Assembly (NCBI GenBank): GCA_004298065.1
Contig: SCRL01000034.1
Span: 30,487 to 94,486, forward strand
Reading direction: 5' to 3'
Source of the DNA: Gammaproteobacteria bacterium
GTDB taxonomy: Bacteria > Pseudomonadota > Gammaproteobacteria > Acidiferrobacterales > Sulfurifustaceae
Length of the DNA: 64,000 nt
In this document: piece after piece, positions 46,938 through 56,796 of the stretch
How the letters are laid out: every line of letters begins with the position of its first letter
Numbering within the stretch: the stretch's first letter is position 1
Made by a program: the position numbers and the translations under genes
Notes under the pieces: generated by a model
What the model was told of the DNA's origin: nothing
Seen by the model: the letters and a program-made list of their open reading frames with translations, nothing else
Databases searched by the model: none

Positions 46938-47678
46938 TCATTTCCCGTGACGCGCCGTCGACATGCGCGCACGCAGGCGCACCAGCGCCTGACTGTGAAT
47001 CTGGCACACGCGCGACTCGGTCACGCCCAGCGCCGCGCCGATTTCGCGCAGGTTCAATTCTTCGTCGTAGTACAGCGACAGCACCAGCCGTTCGCGTTCG
47101 GGCAGCTCGGCAATGCCATCGGTCACTACCTTCTTCAACTCGCCCGCAGCCATCTCGTCCAATGGATCGACCTCGTTTCCGGCGATGCTGTCGCCGGCGT
47201 AACCGTCGTCGTCCGGCCCGAGATCGTCCAGGCTCAGGACGCGGTGCCCGCTGATGTCCTGCAATGTCTGGTGATATTCCTCCAGCGAAACCCCGAGCGC
47301 CTCGGCGATCTCGCTATCGCGCGCCTCGCCGCCCTTGCGTCCTTCGACCCGGTTGACCGCCTTGGCCACCTCGCGCGCCTTGCGGTGCACCGAGCGCGGC
47401 GCCCAGTCGCCCTTGCGCACCTCGTCGAACATCGCGCCGCGGATGCGTATCCCGGCGTAGGTCTCGAAACTCGCCCCGTGCGACGCGTCGTAATGCCGCG
47501 CCGCTTCGATCAGGCCGATCATGCCGGCCTGGATCAGGTCGCCCGGCTGCACGCTCGACGGCAGCCGGCCGGCCAGGTGATAGGCGATGCGCTTCACGAG
47601 CGGCGCATAGCGCTGCACCAGGTCGTCGAGATCCGCCACCTGGGTGCGGGCGTAGCCGGCGAGCGCGTTCAGGCCCAT
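46938..47678 (-). CDS. fliA: RNA polymerase sigma-28 factor FliA
   Basis: A 246-residue flagellar sigma factor, starting [20 protein letters not shown]. Region 2 ([17 protein letters not shown]), the -10-recognition segment [27 protein letters not shown], and region 4 ([47 protein letters not shown]) are all recognisable. It directs late class flagellin and chemotaxis genes. ATG 47678 overlaps the fleN stop by 10 bp; the longer frame inside fleN is rejected. Confidence 0.95.
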   Translation of the reverse strand: MGLNALAGYARTQVADLDDLVQRYAPLVKRIAYHLAGRLPSSVQPGDLIQAGMIGLIEAARHYDASHGASFETYAGIRIRGAMFDEVRKGDWAPRSVHRKAREVAKAVNRVEGRKGGEARDSEIAEALGVSLEEYHQTLQDISGHRVLSLDDLGPDDDGYAGDSIAGNEVDPLDEMAAGELKKVVTDGIAELPERERLVLSLYYDEELNLREIGAALGVTESRVCQIHSQALVRLRARMSTARHGK

Positions 47679-48559
47679 GCCCCCGCCTCCGCCGGCCGTG
47701 GCTCGATGAGCCGCTCGAAAAAGAACTGCACGTGGCCGGAAACGGTTTCCGCCACAGGCCATTTATCGGCACGTTCCGCCAGTTTCTTGAATGCCGCGGC
47801 CGCCCGGCTGGCCGGGTAGGCCTCGACCACGGCGCGCTGGCGCTGCACCGCCTTGCGCACGTATTCGTCGTAGGGCACGGCCCCGAGGTATTCCAGGGTC
47901 ACGTCCAGGAACCGGTCGGTCACGCGGGTGAGCTTGTCGTGCAGCACCTGGCCCTCCTCCGCCCCGCGCACCATGTTGGCCAGCACGTGGAACCGGCGGC
48001 AGCCGTATTCGCGCGACAGCACTTTGATCAGGGCATAGGCGTCGGTGATCGAGGCCGGTTCGTCGCACACCACCACGACCACCTCCTGGGCGGCGCGGGT
48101 GAAGGTGACGACGCTATCCGAGATGCCGGCGGCGGTATCCACCACCAGCACGTCGAGATCGTGGCCGAGCTCGCTGAAGGCGCGGATCAGGCCCGCGTGT
48201 TCCTGCGGATTCAGGCCCGCCATCTTGCGGATACCCGAGGCCGCCGGAATCACTTTCAGCCCGCCGGCCGCGGACACGACGATATCCTCGAGCCGACAAT
48301 CGCCGTTCAGCACGTGCGACAGGTTCCAACGCGGGTTCAGACCCAGCAACACATCGACGTTGGCGAGCCCGAGATCGGCATCGAGCAGCATCACCGACTT
48401 GCCGCTCGCCGCCAGCGCCATGGCGAGGTTGACCGAGACGTTGGTCTTGCCGACGCCGCCCTTGCCGCTGGCCACGGCCACGACGCGCACCGGCGCGCGC
48501 GTGGCCAGGCGGCGCAAACCGGCGGCCTGGTCGTCGAGATGAGGTGAAGCGTTACGCAT
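47669..48559 (-). CDS. fleN: FleN/FlhG flagellar number regulator
   Basis: A 296-residue MinD-like ATPase. Deviant Walker A SGKGGVGKTNVSVNLAM lies at about 31-47, Walker A' VMLLDADLGLANVDVLLGL near 57-75, and Walker B VLVVDTAAGISDSV near 135-148. It limits the number of polar flagella by restraining FleQ and FlhF. The gene overlaps flhF by 8 bp and fliA by 10 bp. Confidence 0.95.
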   Translation of the reverse strand: MRNASPHLDDQAAGLRRLATRAPVRVVAVASGKGGVGKTNVSVNLAMALAASGKSVMLLDADLGLANVDVLLGLNPRWNLSHVLNGDCRLEDIVVSAAGGLKVIPAASGIRKMAGLNPQEHAGLIRAFSELGHDLDVLVVDTAAGISDSVVTFTRAAQEVVVVVCDEPASITDAYALIKVLSREYGCRRFHVLANMVRGAEEGQVLHDKLTRVTDRFLDVTLEYLGAVPYDEYVRKAVQRQRAVVEAYPASRAAAAFKKLAERADKWPVAETVSGHVQFFFERLIEPRPAEAGAWA

Positions 48560-49799
48560 TGGCGGCCGTGCCTCCCAGGATCATGGCGAGCGAGGGATCG
48601 TCCGGCACCTGTTCGGCGCGGCGCATCATCGCCACGCTGCGGCTGATGAGACGCGGGGCGCTTGCGGTATAGAGGTCCTCGGGCACCTTCTGGCCGTCGC
48701 TGACGTACGCCACGGGCAGCTTGTGCTTGATGATCTGGCTCAGGGTGCCGCCCAGACTGCCGGCCTCGTCCATCTTGGTGAGAATGCAACCGCGCGGCTG
48801 GATATTTCGGTAGCGCCGGATGATGTCGTCGACGCCCGCCTCGCGCGTGGTCGCGGACAACACCAGATAGCTCTTGATGTCGGCATGGCAACCGCGGATC
48901 AGCGCGAACTGCTCCGACAGGCGCACGTCGCGCTGGCTCATGCCGGCAGTGTCGATCAGTACCAGCGCCCGGTCGGCGAGTTCCTTCAGCACCTCGCGCA
49001 ATTCGTTCGGGTCCGCCGCGGTACGCAGCGGTACGTCGAGCAGGCGCGCGTAGGCGCGCAACTGCTCGTGCGCGCCGATGCGGTAGTTGTCCGTGGTCAC
49101 GAGCGCGACCTTGCGTGCGCCGTGGCGCACGGCGAAGCGCGCCGCGAGCTTGGCCACAGTCGTAGTCTTGCCCACGCCCGTGGGGCCGACCAGCGCCACC
49201 ACACCGCCGCGCGCGAGGATTTCATCGTCGGTGACCGGCAGCTTGTGCGCCAGCACGCCAAGCGCGTTACGCCAGGCCTTCTGCGCGTCGTTCGCCGACG
49301 CGTCCGACAGCTCGCCCACGATCTGCTGGCACAGGCCCGGCGACAATTCGAGTTGCAGCAACAGGCGCAGCAGGTTCGCCTCCAGCGGCTTGCGCCGCGC
49401 CATGTCGCCCCACATCAGGCCCGATATCTGTTGTTCCATCAGGCCACGCAAATTTTTCAGCTCACGGCGCATATCGAGGATGGCCGGCTCGGGAAACGGA
49501 ATCGCGCCCGGCGCGGCGGCAGCGGCCGGCGCCGGAGCCGCGTTTGCGGCTGTGGGCTTCATGGCAGCCGGGGCCGGTGCGGCGGCAGCGCGCACGCCGG
49601 TCGTGGCGTGACGTGGTGGCGCCGGAATCACCGGCGCACCGGCGTCCAGCACGACCTCGTCGAAATCGATCGCTGCGACGATCTCGACGCCGCCGTCCAC
49701 CTTGCGGTTGGACAGGATCACGGCATCCGGTCCCTGTTCCTCGCGGACCTTGCGGATCGCCTCCCGCATGTTCTTGCTGAAATAGCGCTTGATCTTCAT
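48552..49799 (-). CDS. flhF: FlhF SRP-like GTPase
   Basis: A 415-residue protein. The N-terminal KIKRYFSKNMREAIRKVREEQ and EGPDAVILSNRKVDGGVEIVA segment is typical of FlhF. It is followed by an Ala/Pro-rich linker (about 70-105) and a C-terminal SRP-type NG domain: G1 GPTGVGKTTTVAKLAARF, DTAGMSQRD (G3-like) and TKMDEAGSLGG. It marks the pole where the flagellum is built and recruits the first export gate proteins. It lies 21 bp from flhA. Confidence 0.95.
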   Translation of the reverse strand: MKIKRYFSKNMREAIRKVREEQGPDAVILSNRKVDGGVEIVAAIDFDEVVLDAGAPVIPAPPRHATTGVRAAAAPAPAAMKPTAANAAPAPAAAAAPGAIPFPEPAILDMRRELKNLRGLMEQQISGLMWGDMARRKPLEANLLRLLLQLELSPGLCQQIVGELSDASANDAQKAWRNALGVLAHKLPVTDDEILARGGVVALVGPTGVGKTTTVAKLAARFAVRHGARKVALVTTDNYRIGAHEQLRAYARLLDVPLRTAADPNELREVLKELADRALVLIDTAGMSQRDVRLSEQFALIRGCHADIKSYLVLSATTREAGVDDIIRRYRNIQPRGCILTKMDEAGSLGGTLSQIIKHKLPVAYVSDGQKVPEDLYTASAPRLISRSVAMMRRAEQVPDDPSLAMILGGTAANA

Positions 49800-49820
49800 G
49801 TCATCCTCTCCGGCGCGGCC

Positions 49821-51914
49821 TTACTTCCCGACCGTCGCAATCACCTTGACCTGCTTGTTGTCCGGCACCTCGTTGTACGCCAGCACCGCGAGGCCGGAAG
49901 CCGACGGGCGCATATAGCGCGAGAACCACAACCGCAACGCCGGCGCCACCAGCAACACCGACGGCTGACCCATCGCCTCCTGCCGGCGCGTGTGCTGCAC
50001 GAGCGTGTTGCGCAACCGCTCGATCAGCCCCGGCTCGAAACCGCCGCCGTCGCCGCCCTCGGCGTGCAGCGACTGAAGCAACAACTGTTCCAGCTCCGGG
50101 TCGAGCGCGATGACCGGCAATTCCGGCGCCATGCCGTTGATATGCTGGACAATTGCGCGCCCGAGAGCGACGCGCGTTGTGGCTGTGAGAACGTCAGCGT
50201 CTTGACTCCGGCTCGCCTGCGCCGCCAAGGTTTCGGCGATGGTGCGGATGTCGCGGATCGGGATGTTCTCCGCGAGCAGGTTCTGCAGTGTCTTGTGCAC
50301 CGTGCCGAGCGGCAGCAGTTTCGGCGTGAGGTCCTCGACCAGCCGCGGCGCCGACTTGCCGAGCTTGTCCAGCAATTGCTTCGCGTCCTCGTAGCCGAAC
50401 AGCTCGTGGGCGTGGGTTTGGACGAGCTGGGAAAGATGCGTCGCCACTACCGTCGCAGCATCCACCACGGTGTAACCGAGCGTCTGCGCCTGGTCGCGGC
50501 TGCCGGGTTCGATCCACACCGCGGGCAGGCCGAAGGCCGGGTCCTTCGTGGCGATGCCGGGAATCGTACCCATGACCTGCCCCGGATTGATGGCCAGCTC
50601 GCGTTCGGTATGGATCTCGCCCTCGCCGGCGAGCGCGCCCAGGAGCGTGATGCGATAGCCGTTCGGCGGCAGCGACAGGTTGTCGCGGATGTGCACCGCC
50701 GGCACGAGGAAACCGATTTCCTGGGAGAGTTTTTTGCGCACGCCCTTGATGCGCTGCATGAGTTGCCCGCCCTGGTTCTTGTCGACCAGCGGGATCAGGC
50801 GGTAGCCGACCTCGAGTCCGATGGCATCCACCGGCGTAACATCGTCCCAACTGAGCTCCTTGAGCTCGGCTGCCGCCGGCGCCTCTGCGGCGACGTCGGC
50901 AGCCACCGGCGAAGCGACCGCGACCGACGCCGACCGACGCTGAGCCAATACCCAGGCCGTGCCGCCGGTGATGGCCGCGAGCGTGAGAAACGCGATGTTG
51001 GGCATGCCCGGAATCACGCCCATGATGCCGAGCACGCCGGCGGTGACGCCGAGCGCGCGCGGGTTCGCGAACAATTGCGACACGATCTGCTGGCCCATGT
51101 CGTGCGCGGTTGACACACGCGTGACCATGATGGCCGAGGCGGTCGACAGCACCAGCGAGGGAATCTGCGCCACCAGGCCGTCACCGATGGTCAGCAGCGC
51201 GTACGAGCGCATGGCGTCGCCGAAGCGCAGATCGTGCTGCAACATGCCGATGGCGAGTCCGCCGAGGATATTGATAAGCACCACGAGGATGCCGGCGACG
51301 GCGTCGCCGCGCACGAATTTGCTGGCGCCGTCCATCGCGCCGTAAAAATCGGCCTCCTGCGACACCTCGGCGCGCTGGCGGCGCGCCTCGTTCTGGTCGA
51401 TCAGCCCGGCATTGAGATCGGCGTCGATCGCCATCTGCTTGCCGGGCATGGCGTCGAGGGTGAAACGCGCGCTGACCTCGGAGATGCGCCCGGCGCCCTT
51501 GGTGACCACGACGAAGTTGATAATGACGAGCACCGCGAACACGACGATGCCGACGGCATAATTGCCGCCGATCACGAACTCGCCGAAGGCGCGGATCACC
51601 TGGCCGGCGGCGTCGGAACCGGTATGGCCCTGCAACAGCACCACGCGCGTCGACGCGACGTTGAGCCCCAGGCGCAGCAACGTGGCGAGCAGCAGCACCG
51701 TCGGGAATGCGGCGAATTCGAGTGGTCGCTGCGTGTACACCGCCGCGAGCAACACCACGAGCGACAGCGCGATGTTGAAGCTGAACAGCGCGTCGAGCAG
51801 AAACGGCGGCAGCGGCACCACCATCATGCCGAGCATCAGCAGCAGCAGGATCGGCGTGCCGAGACCGCGTCCGAGTACGCCGCCGTTCATCGCCACGGTG
51901 TCGGGTTGGGCCAT
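49821..51914 (-). CDS. flhA: FlhA flagellar export gate protein
   Basis: A 697-residue protein. It starts with seven to eight membrane helices (about 20-320, including LLMLGMMVVPLPPFLLDALFSFNIALSLVVLL) and the FHIPEP segment with GKQMAIDADLNAGLIDQNEARRQRAE, conserved in the proton channel. The large cytoplasmic domain (about 345-690) forms the nonameric export ring. It lies 3 bp after flhB and 21 bp before flhF in the usual order. Confidence 0.97.
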   Translation of the reverse strand: MAQPDTVAMNGGVLGRGLGTPILLLLMLGMMVVPLPPFLLDALFSFNIALSLVVLLAAVYTQRPLEFAAFPTVLLLATLLRLGLNVASTRVVLLQGHTGSDAAGQVIRAFGEFVIGGNYAVGIVVFAVLVIINFVVVTKGAGRISEVSARFTLDAMPGKQMAIDADLNAGLIDQNEARRQRAEVSQEADFYGAMDGASKFVRGDAVAGILVVLINILGGLAIGMLQHDLRFGDAMRSYALLTIGDGLVAQIPSLVLSTASAIMVTRVSTAHDMGQQIVSQLFANPRALGVTAGVLGIMGVIPGMPNIAFLTLAAITGGTAWVLAQRRSASVAVASPVAADVAAEAPAAAELKELSWDDVTPVDAIGLEVGYRLIPLVDKNQGGQLMQRIKGVRKKLSQEIGFLVPAVHIRDNLSLPPNGYRITLLGALAGEGEIHTERELAINPGQVMGTIPGIATKDPAFGLPAVWIEPGSRDQAQTLGYTVVDAATVVATHLSQLVQTHAHELFGYEDAKQLLDKLGKSAPRLVEDLTPKLLPLGTVHKTLQNLLAENIPIRDIRTIAETLAAQASRSQDADVLTATTRVALGRAIVQHINGMAPELPVIALDPELEQLLLQSLHAEGGDGGGFEPGLIERLRNTLVQHTRRQEAMGQPSVLLVAPALRLWFSRYMRPSASGLAVLAYNEVPDNKQVKVIATVGK

Positions 51915-51917
51915 GCG

Positions 51918-53051
51918 TCAGTCCTTCCGCAGCTCGACGGGGATCGGCAGCTCGTCGCTCCCGGGCGGCGTCGGCCACTGCTTGCCCGGCGCGTGGGTAC
52001 GCAGCTGGAATACGTAGGCCAGCACCTTCGCAACCGCGTGGTACAGGCCGGCGGGAATTTCCTGGTTGAGCTTGGTGCTGAAATAAAGTGCGCGCGCCAA
52101 CGGCGGCGTCTCGAGCCGCGGCACGCGGAACTCGCGCGCCAGGCGCTGGATTTGCGCGGCCACCAGGTCCGCGCCCTTGGCCACCACGATCGGCGCGCGC
52201 ATGCGCTCGGGATCGTATTTCAGCGCCACCGCGTAGTGCGTCGGGTTGGTGACGATCACGTCGGCCTTCGGCACCTCGGTCATCATGCGGGCGCGCGCCA
52301 TCTCCTGTTGCACCTTGCGGATGCGCGCGCGCACCTCGGGCCGACCTTCGTTTTCCTTCAGTTCGTCGCGCACTTCCTGGCGCGTCATGCGCAGCTTCTG
52401 GCCGTGCTCCCACAGCTGATAAGGCACGTCGACCACGGCGATGAGGATCGTGACGGCGCAGAGCGCGAGGAACGACCAGCCGAGGAGGTGCGCCGCGTGC
52501 GCGAGCCCCGGTGCGAGCGGTTCGATGCCGGTATCGAGCACCCGCGGCAGCGTGACCCACAGCAGCCCGGCGGCAACCACGGCGACGAGGCCGAACTTGA
52601 TGAGTGCCTTGACGAGCTCGGCGAGGCTGCGGCGACTGAACATCCGCCCGACACCGCCGATCGGGTCGAGCCGCTCCCACTGGAACGATATCGCCTTGCC
52701 GCTGAACGTGAGTCCATGCAATGCCAGCGGCCCGGTCGCCGCCGCCACGGCCATCAGCAGGAAAAACGGCGCCAACAGCGCGAGCGCCTTGAGGCTCGCG
52801 CTGCCGAACACCTCGAGCATGGCGGATTCGTGCAACAGCGTCGTGCGATCGAGGCTCAACCCCGCGCGCATGGTCTCGGCGAGACCGACGTACAGGCCGT
52901 CGCCGACGGCAAGCAGGCCGCCGGCGCCGGCAAGCAGCACCAGCGTGGTGGACAATTCGCGCGCCTGCGGAACCTGGCCTTGCTCGCGCGCGTCGCGTTC
53001 GCGTTTGGGCGTTGCGCGTTCTGTACGTTCCTGGCCGCTATCGCCCTGCAT
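51918..53051 (-). CDS. flhB: FlhB flagellar export gate/specificity switch
   Basis: A 377-residue protein with four membrane helices and the cytoplasmic FlhBC domain. The self-cleavage motif VIVTNPTHYAVALKY with Asn-Pro-Thr-His is intact, near residue 270. N-terminal TERATPKRERDAREQGQVPQ is the family signature. It works with FliK to switch export from hook to filament. Start at 53051, one base after the fliR stop. Confidence 0.97.
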   Translation of the reverse strand: MQGDSGQERTERATPKRERDAREQGQVPQARELSTTLVLLAGAGGLLAVGDGLYVGLAETMRAGLSLDRTTLLHESAMLEVFGSASLKALALLAPFFLLMAVAAATGPLALHGLTFSGKAISFQWERLDPIGGVGRMFSRRSLAELVKALIKFGLVAVVAAGLLWVTLPRVLDTGIEPLAPGLAHAAHLLGWSFLALCAVTILIAVVDVPYQLWEHGQKLRMTRQEVRDELKENEGRPEVRARIRKVQQEMARARMMTEVPKADVIVTNPTHYAVALKYDPERMRAPIVVAKGADLVAAQIQRLAREFRVPRLETPPLARALYFSTKLNQEIPAGLYHAVAKVLAYVFQLRTHAPGKQWPTPPGSDELPIPVELRKD

Positions 53052-53052
53052 C

Positions 53053-53832
53053 TCACGGCCCTCCCGCGAACAGGTGGCGGATCAGCGCGAACTCACTGTC
53101 GAACAGACCCTGAAACTGCGGCCCCAGCAACGGCAGCGACAGCAGCAACACCACGAAACCGAACAGCAGCGTCACCGGAAAACCGACGGAAAAAATGTTC
53201 AGCTGCGGCGCGGCACGCGTCATGACGCCGAAGGCGAGATTGACCAGCAGCATCGCCACCAGGGCCGGCAACGCGACCGACAGCGCGCCGGAAAAGAGGT
53301 GGCCGCCGATGGTGACGATCTGCCACATCGTCGCGACGGTAAGTCCCGTCGGCGATACCGGCAACGCATGAAAGCTCTCGACCAATACCTCGATGACGGC
53401 CAGGTGGCCGTCGAGCGCGAGGAATACGAGCGTCACCACAACCAGGTAAAACTGGCTGATCACGGGAACCTCGACACCGTGTTGCGGGTCCATGAGCGAA
53501 GCGAAACCGAGACCCATCTGCATCGCCACGAGCTGGCCGGCATACACGAAGGCGCCGAACACGAGACTGAGGAGAAAACCCATGGCCGCGCCGATCAATA
53601 TCTGCTGCAGCGTGATCATCGCACCGGCGACGCTGAGCGGGTCGACCGCGGGTGCCGGCGGGATGATCGGCGCCACGACCAGCGTGAGCGCCAGCGCCAG
53701 CGCCAGACGCACGCGCCCTGGCACCATGCGTATGCCGATGACCGGCATGGCGCCGAACAGCGCGCCGATACGAAACAGCGGCCACAGGTAGGTTCCGATC
53801 CAGGCGCTGATGTCTGCGGCGGCGATGTTCAT
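53053..53832 (-). CDS. fliR: FliR flagellar export gate protein
   Basis: A 259-residue membrane protein with six hydrophobic helices (start MNIAAADISAWIGTYLWPLFRIGALF). The FliR/SctT pattern includes MPVIGIRMVPGRVRLALALAL, LPALVAMLLVNLAFGVMTRAAPQLNIF and a long C-terminal helix. It packs with FliP and FliQ into the helical export gate. ATG 53832 lies 3 bp after the fliQ stop; the flhB start follows 1 bp after its own stop. Confidence 0.95.
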   Translation of the reverse strand: MNIAAADISAWIGTYLWPLFRIGALFGAMPVIGIRMVPGRVRLALALALTLVVAPIIPPAPAVDPLSVAGAMITLQQILIGAAMGFLLSLVFGAFVYAGQLVAMQMGLGFASLMDPQHGVEVPVISQFYLVVVTLVFLALDGHLAVIEVLVESFHALPVSPTGLTVATMWQIVTIGGHLFSGALSVALPALVAMLLVNLAFGVMTRAAPQLNIFSVGFPVTLLFGFVVLLLSLPLLGPQFQGLFDSEFALIRHLFAGGP

Positions 53833-53835
53833 GGC

Positions 53836-54105
53836 CTAGCCGATGATAAACGGGATGTTCTCGATCAAATCGTGCGTGTAACTCACGAGCGACTGCGCGA
53901 TCCAGGGCCCGGCGAGCATCAGCGTCCCCACGACGACGATGAGCTTGGGGAAAAAACTCAGGGTCATCTCGTTGATTTGGGTCGCGGCCTGGAACATGCT
54001 CACGATCAGGCCCACCACCAGCGCCGGCACCAGCAGTACGGTGATCAGCACCAGCGCGAGCTCGAGCCCTTGCTGCGCGACGAGGAGGGCCGCGTCCGGG
54101 GTCAT
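53836..54105 (-). CDS. fliQ: FliQ flagellar export gate protein
   Basis: An 89-residue protein with two transmembrane helices (ELALVLITVLLVPALVVGLIVSMFQAATQI and FFPKLIVVVGTLMLAGPWIA), the normal FliQ length. It sits between fliP (7-bp gap) and fliR (3-bp gap), in gene order fliP-fliQ-fliR. It is part of the five-protein export core. Confidence 0.96.
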   Translation of the reverse strand: MTPDAALLVAQQGLELALVLITVLLVPALVVGLIVSMFQAATQINEMTLSFFPKLIVVVGTLMLAGPWIAQSLVSYTHDLIENIPFIIG

Positions 54106-54112
54106 GGCGTCC

Positions 54113-54949
54113 TCATACGTGGAAGCTCGCCGCCAACGTGCCCATGATCAGCGCCCAGCCGTCCACCAGCACGAATAGCATGATCTTGAACGGCAGCGAC
54201 ACCATCATTGGCGAGAGCATCATCATGCCCATGGACATCAGCACGCTCGCGACGACGAGATCGATGATCAGGAACGGAATGAACAGCAGAAAGCCGATCT
54301 GGAAGGCGGTCTTGAGCTCGCTGGTCACGAACGCCGGCACCACGGTGAAGAACGGAATGTCGCTGTCGGCTTCGGCCTTGTCGCTCGCAGCCTCCGACTC
54401 GGGACCGCCCTCCCCTTCGCTGTCGCGCCCCGACAGACGCGTGAACAGCGCGAGATCGCTCTCGCGCGTCTGGTCCAGCATGAATGTCTTGAGCGGACCG
54501 GCCGCCTGCGCCGCCGCGTCCTGCACCGAAAGCTTCTGCTCCATGTACGGCTTGAGCGCCGAGTCGTGGATGCGCTCGAACACCGGCGCCATCACGAAAA
54601 ACGTGAGGAACAGCGCCAAGCCGATGAGAATCTGGTTGGTCGGTGTCTGCGCGGTACCGAGCGCCTGGCGCAGGATCGCCAGCACGATGATGATGCGCGT
54701 GAACGACGTCATCATGATGAGCCCCGCCGGCAACAGCGTGAGGGCACTCATCAACAGCAGGATCTGGATGCTCAGGCTGTAGGTCTGACCGCCACCGGGC
54801 GCGGGCGTGACGGTCACCGCCGTCAGGCCGGGATCGGCGGCGAACGCCGGCGCCATAAAAGCGAACGCGAGCGATAAAACAGCGGCAACGCGGGCGATCG
54901 GCGGCTGTTCCCGACGCCGCTCTACCTCCTCCATCCATGGAGTCGTCAT
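54113..54949 (-). CDS. fliP: FliP flagellar export gate protein
   Basis: A 278-residue membrane protein with a cleavable leader ([21 protein letters not shown]) and four hydrophobic helices. Conserved FliP features include [33 protein letters not shown] near 75-107. The periplasmic loop carries an unusually acidic Ser/Glu insertion ([20 protein letters not shown]). The start is ATG 54949 (overlapping the fliO stop, ATGA); MEEVERR at 54934 is the alternative. Confidence 0.93.
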   Translation of the reverse strand: MTTPWMEEVERRREQPPIARVAAVLSLAFAFMAPAFAADPGLTAVTVTPAPGGGQTYSLSIQILLLMSALTLLPAGLIMMTSFTRIIIVLAILRQALGTAQTPTNQILIGLALFLTFFVMAPVFERIHDSALKPYMEQKLSVQDAAAQAAGPLKTFMLDQTRESDLALFTRLSGRDSEGEGGPESEAASDKAEADSDIPFFTVVPAFVTSELKTAFQIGFLLFIPFLIIDLVVASVLMSMGMMMLSPMMVSLPFKIMLFVLVDGWALIMGTLAASFHV

Positions 54950-55353
54950 GACTGTCCCCGCTGCTTGAGCAGTGCTATCAGCCGTTCGGAGAACGCCGAG
55001 GCCGGGGTCGGCTCGGCGCCGCGCACGGCCACGACCGGCTGCGCGAACACGTGCAACGCCTGCACGCGCCCGGGGGCGACCCCGAGCAGCATCTGGGTCT
55101 CGCCCACCTGCACCAGCACCACGCGCTCGCGCGCGCCCATGCTGGCGCCGCCGAGCACGCGAATGACGCTCTGCGCACCGGTCGGCAGGTTGCCGACGCG
55201 GCGCAACAGCCAGGCCACGCCGACGATCGCCGCGAGCACCGCCATCAGCCCGAGCAGCGTCTGGGCGATGCCGCCGACGGCGGACGGGTCGGCCGCCAGG
55301 GCCGCGGCGGGCCACGACAGGAAGGCGGCGCTGAATGCGAGTCTGCGAATCAT
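54946..55353 (-). CDS. fliO: FliO flagellar export assembly protein
   Basis: A 135-residue protein with an N-terminal leader ([17 protein letters not shown]), one membrane helix ([26 protein letters not shown]) and the FliO cytosolic core [40 protein letters not shown]. It assists FliP-ring assembly. ATG 55353 follows the fliN stop by 40 bp; the stop overlaps the fliP start in ATGA. Confidence 0.93.
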   Translation of the reverse strand: MIRRLAFSAAFLSWPAAALAADPSAVGGIAQTLLGLMAVLAAIVGVAWLLRRVGNLPTGAQSVIRVLGGASMGARERVVLVQVGETQMLLGVAPGRVQALHVFAQPVVAVRGAEPTPASAFSERLIALLKQRGQS

Positions 55354-55393
55354 CGAGGAAGCCGGCGATAGCGCGTGTGTCGAAAGGACGCGG

Positions 55394-55762
55394 CTATTTC
55401 AGTTTCTTGACGCGTTCGGCCGGACTGACCACGTCGGTCAGGCGGATGCCGAATTTGTCGTTCACCACCACGACCTCGCCGTGGGCGATGAGGGTGCCGT
55501 TCACCAGAACATCCAGCGGCTCGCCGGCGAGCCGGTCGAGTTCGACGACCGAACCCTGGTTGAGTTGCAGCAGGTTACGGATGCTGACGTGCGTGCGACC
55601 GATCTCCATCGAAATCGTCACGGGCACGTCGAGGATCACCTCGAGGTTCGTATCCTCGGAAGCCGGTGCTCCGCCCTCCGGGCGCAGCGCCTGCAAGCCG
55701 GCGCGTTCGTAGCCCTCGCCGGTCTTCCCGGCCGTTTCGGTTGCCGCTTCTGCTGTCGTCAT
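55394..55762 (-). CDS. fliN: FliN C-ring switch protein
   Basis: A 122-residue protein. The C-terminal SpoA fold LEVILDVPVTISMEIGRTHVSIRNLLQLNQGSVVELDRLAGEPLDVLVNGTLIAHGEVVVVNDKFGIRLTDVV is strongly conserved (residues about 40-115), with a poorly conserved N-terminus. It forms the lower C-ring and takes CheY-P input. It is 30 bp downstream of fliM. Confidence 0.96.
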   Translation of the reverse strand: MTTAEAATETAGKTGEGYERAGLQALRPEGGAPASEDTNLEVILDVPVTISMEIGRTHVSIRNLLQLNQGSVVELDRLAGEPLDVLVNGTLIAHGEVVVVNDKFGIRLTDVVSPAERVKKLK

Positions 55763-55792
55763 GTTCGTCTTCTCCAGTGAAACGAGCGCGCC

Positions 55793-56791
55793 TCAGCGCG
55801 CGTCGCGTGTCGTCAACGAGGGACGCCGTATCACGTCCACCACTTTGAGCGCCTTGTTGCCGCGATGAACGCCATACTGGCAACGGAATACCGGCAGCCC
55901 CTCGACCTTCGCCGTCACGGTCGGCGGCACTTCGATCGGGATGACGTCGCCGGCGTTCAGCTTCATCAGTTCGCGCAGCGTAAGATCGGTTTCGGCCAGG
56001 GTGCAGTTCATGTTGACACGCGCTTCCTTCATCTCTTCGCGCAGCGCCCGGGTCCAACGCTCGTCGAACTCGACGCGATCGCTTTGCACGCCGGCCATGA
56101 GCAGTTCGCGGATCGGCTCGAGCATGGCGTAGGGATAGGTCACGTGCATATCACCGCCGCCCTTGTCGAGCTCGATGTGGAACTTGGTCACGACCACGAC
56201 TTCCGAGGGGCTGACGATGTTCGCGAACTGCGGATTGACCTCCGAGCTCAGGTACTCGAAATCGAGCTTGATCACCGGCAGCCAGGCCTCGTGCAGGTCC
56301 TTGAATGCCTGCTGCAGGATCATGCGCACCACGCGGATCTCGGTGGGCGTGAATTCGCGACCCTCGATCTTGGCGTGGAACCGGCCATCGCCGCCGAAGA
56401 AGTTGTCCACCACGATGAACACCAGCTTCGGATCGAGCGCGATCAGACTGGTGCCGCGCAACGGCTTCATTTTTACCAGGTTGAGGTTGGCGGGCACGAA
56501 CAGGCTGTGCACGTATTCCGAGAACTTGATGGTCTTGACCTCGGCCACGGAAATCTCGGCGGTACGCCGCAGCATGTTGAACAGGCTGATGCGGAAGTAG
56601 CGCGCAAAACGCTCGTTCAGCATCTCGAGCGTGGGCATGCGCCCGCGGACGATGCGGTCCTGGTTGGCGAGGTCGTAACCGCGCGCCTCGCCGCTCGGCG
56701 GCGGCGCTTCGCCGGTCTTGACCGCGCCGCTGTCCACGCCGTGCAACAGCGCGTCGATTTCGTCCTGGTTGAGAATTTCGGTGCCGGTCAT
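55793..56791 (-). CDS. fliM: FliM switch protein
   Basis: A 332-residue C-ring protein. The N-terminal LNQDEIDALLHG (residues 6-17) is the CheY-P docking peptide. The middle domain (FARYFRISLFNMLRRTAEISV, SLIALDPKLVFIVVDNFFGGDGRFH) contacts FliG, and the C-terminal SpoA-like domain begins at MNCTLAETDLTLRELMKLNAGDVIPI. It lies 5 bp after fliL. CheY-P binding here drives the rotation switch. Confidence 0.97.
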   Translation of the reverse strand: MTGTEILNQDEIDALLHGVDSGAVKTGEAPPPSGEARGYDLANQDRIVRGRMPTLEMLNERFARYFRISLFNMLRRTAEISVAEVKTIKFSEYVHSLFVPANLNLVKMKPLRGTSLIALDPKLVFIVVDNFFGGDGRFHAKIEGREFTPTEIRVVRMILQQAFKDLHEAWLPVIKLDFEYLSSEVNPQFANIVSPSEVVVVTKFHIELDKGGGDMHVTYPYAMLEPIRELLMAGVQSDRVEFDERWTRALREEMKEARVNMNCTLAETDLTLRELMKLNAGDVIPIEVPPTVTAKVEGLPVFRCQYGVHRGNKALKVVDVIRRPSLTTRDAR

Positions 56792-56796
56792 GACGC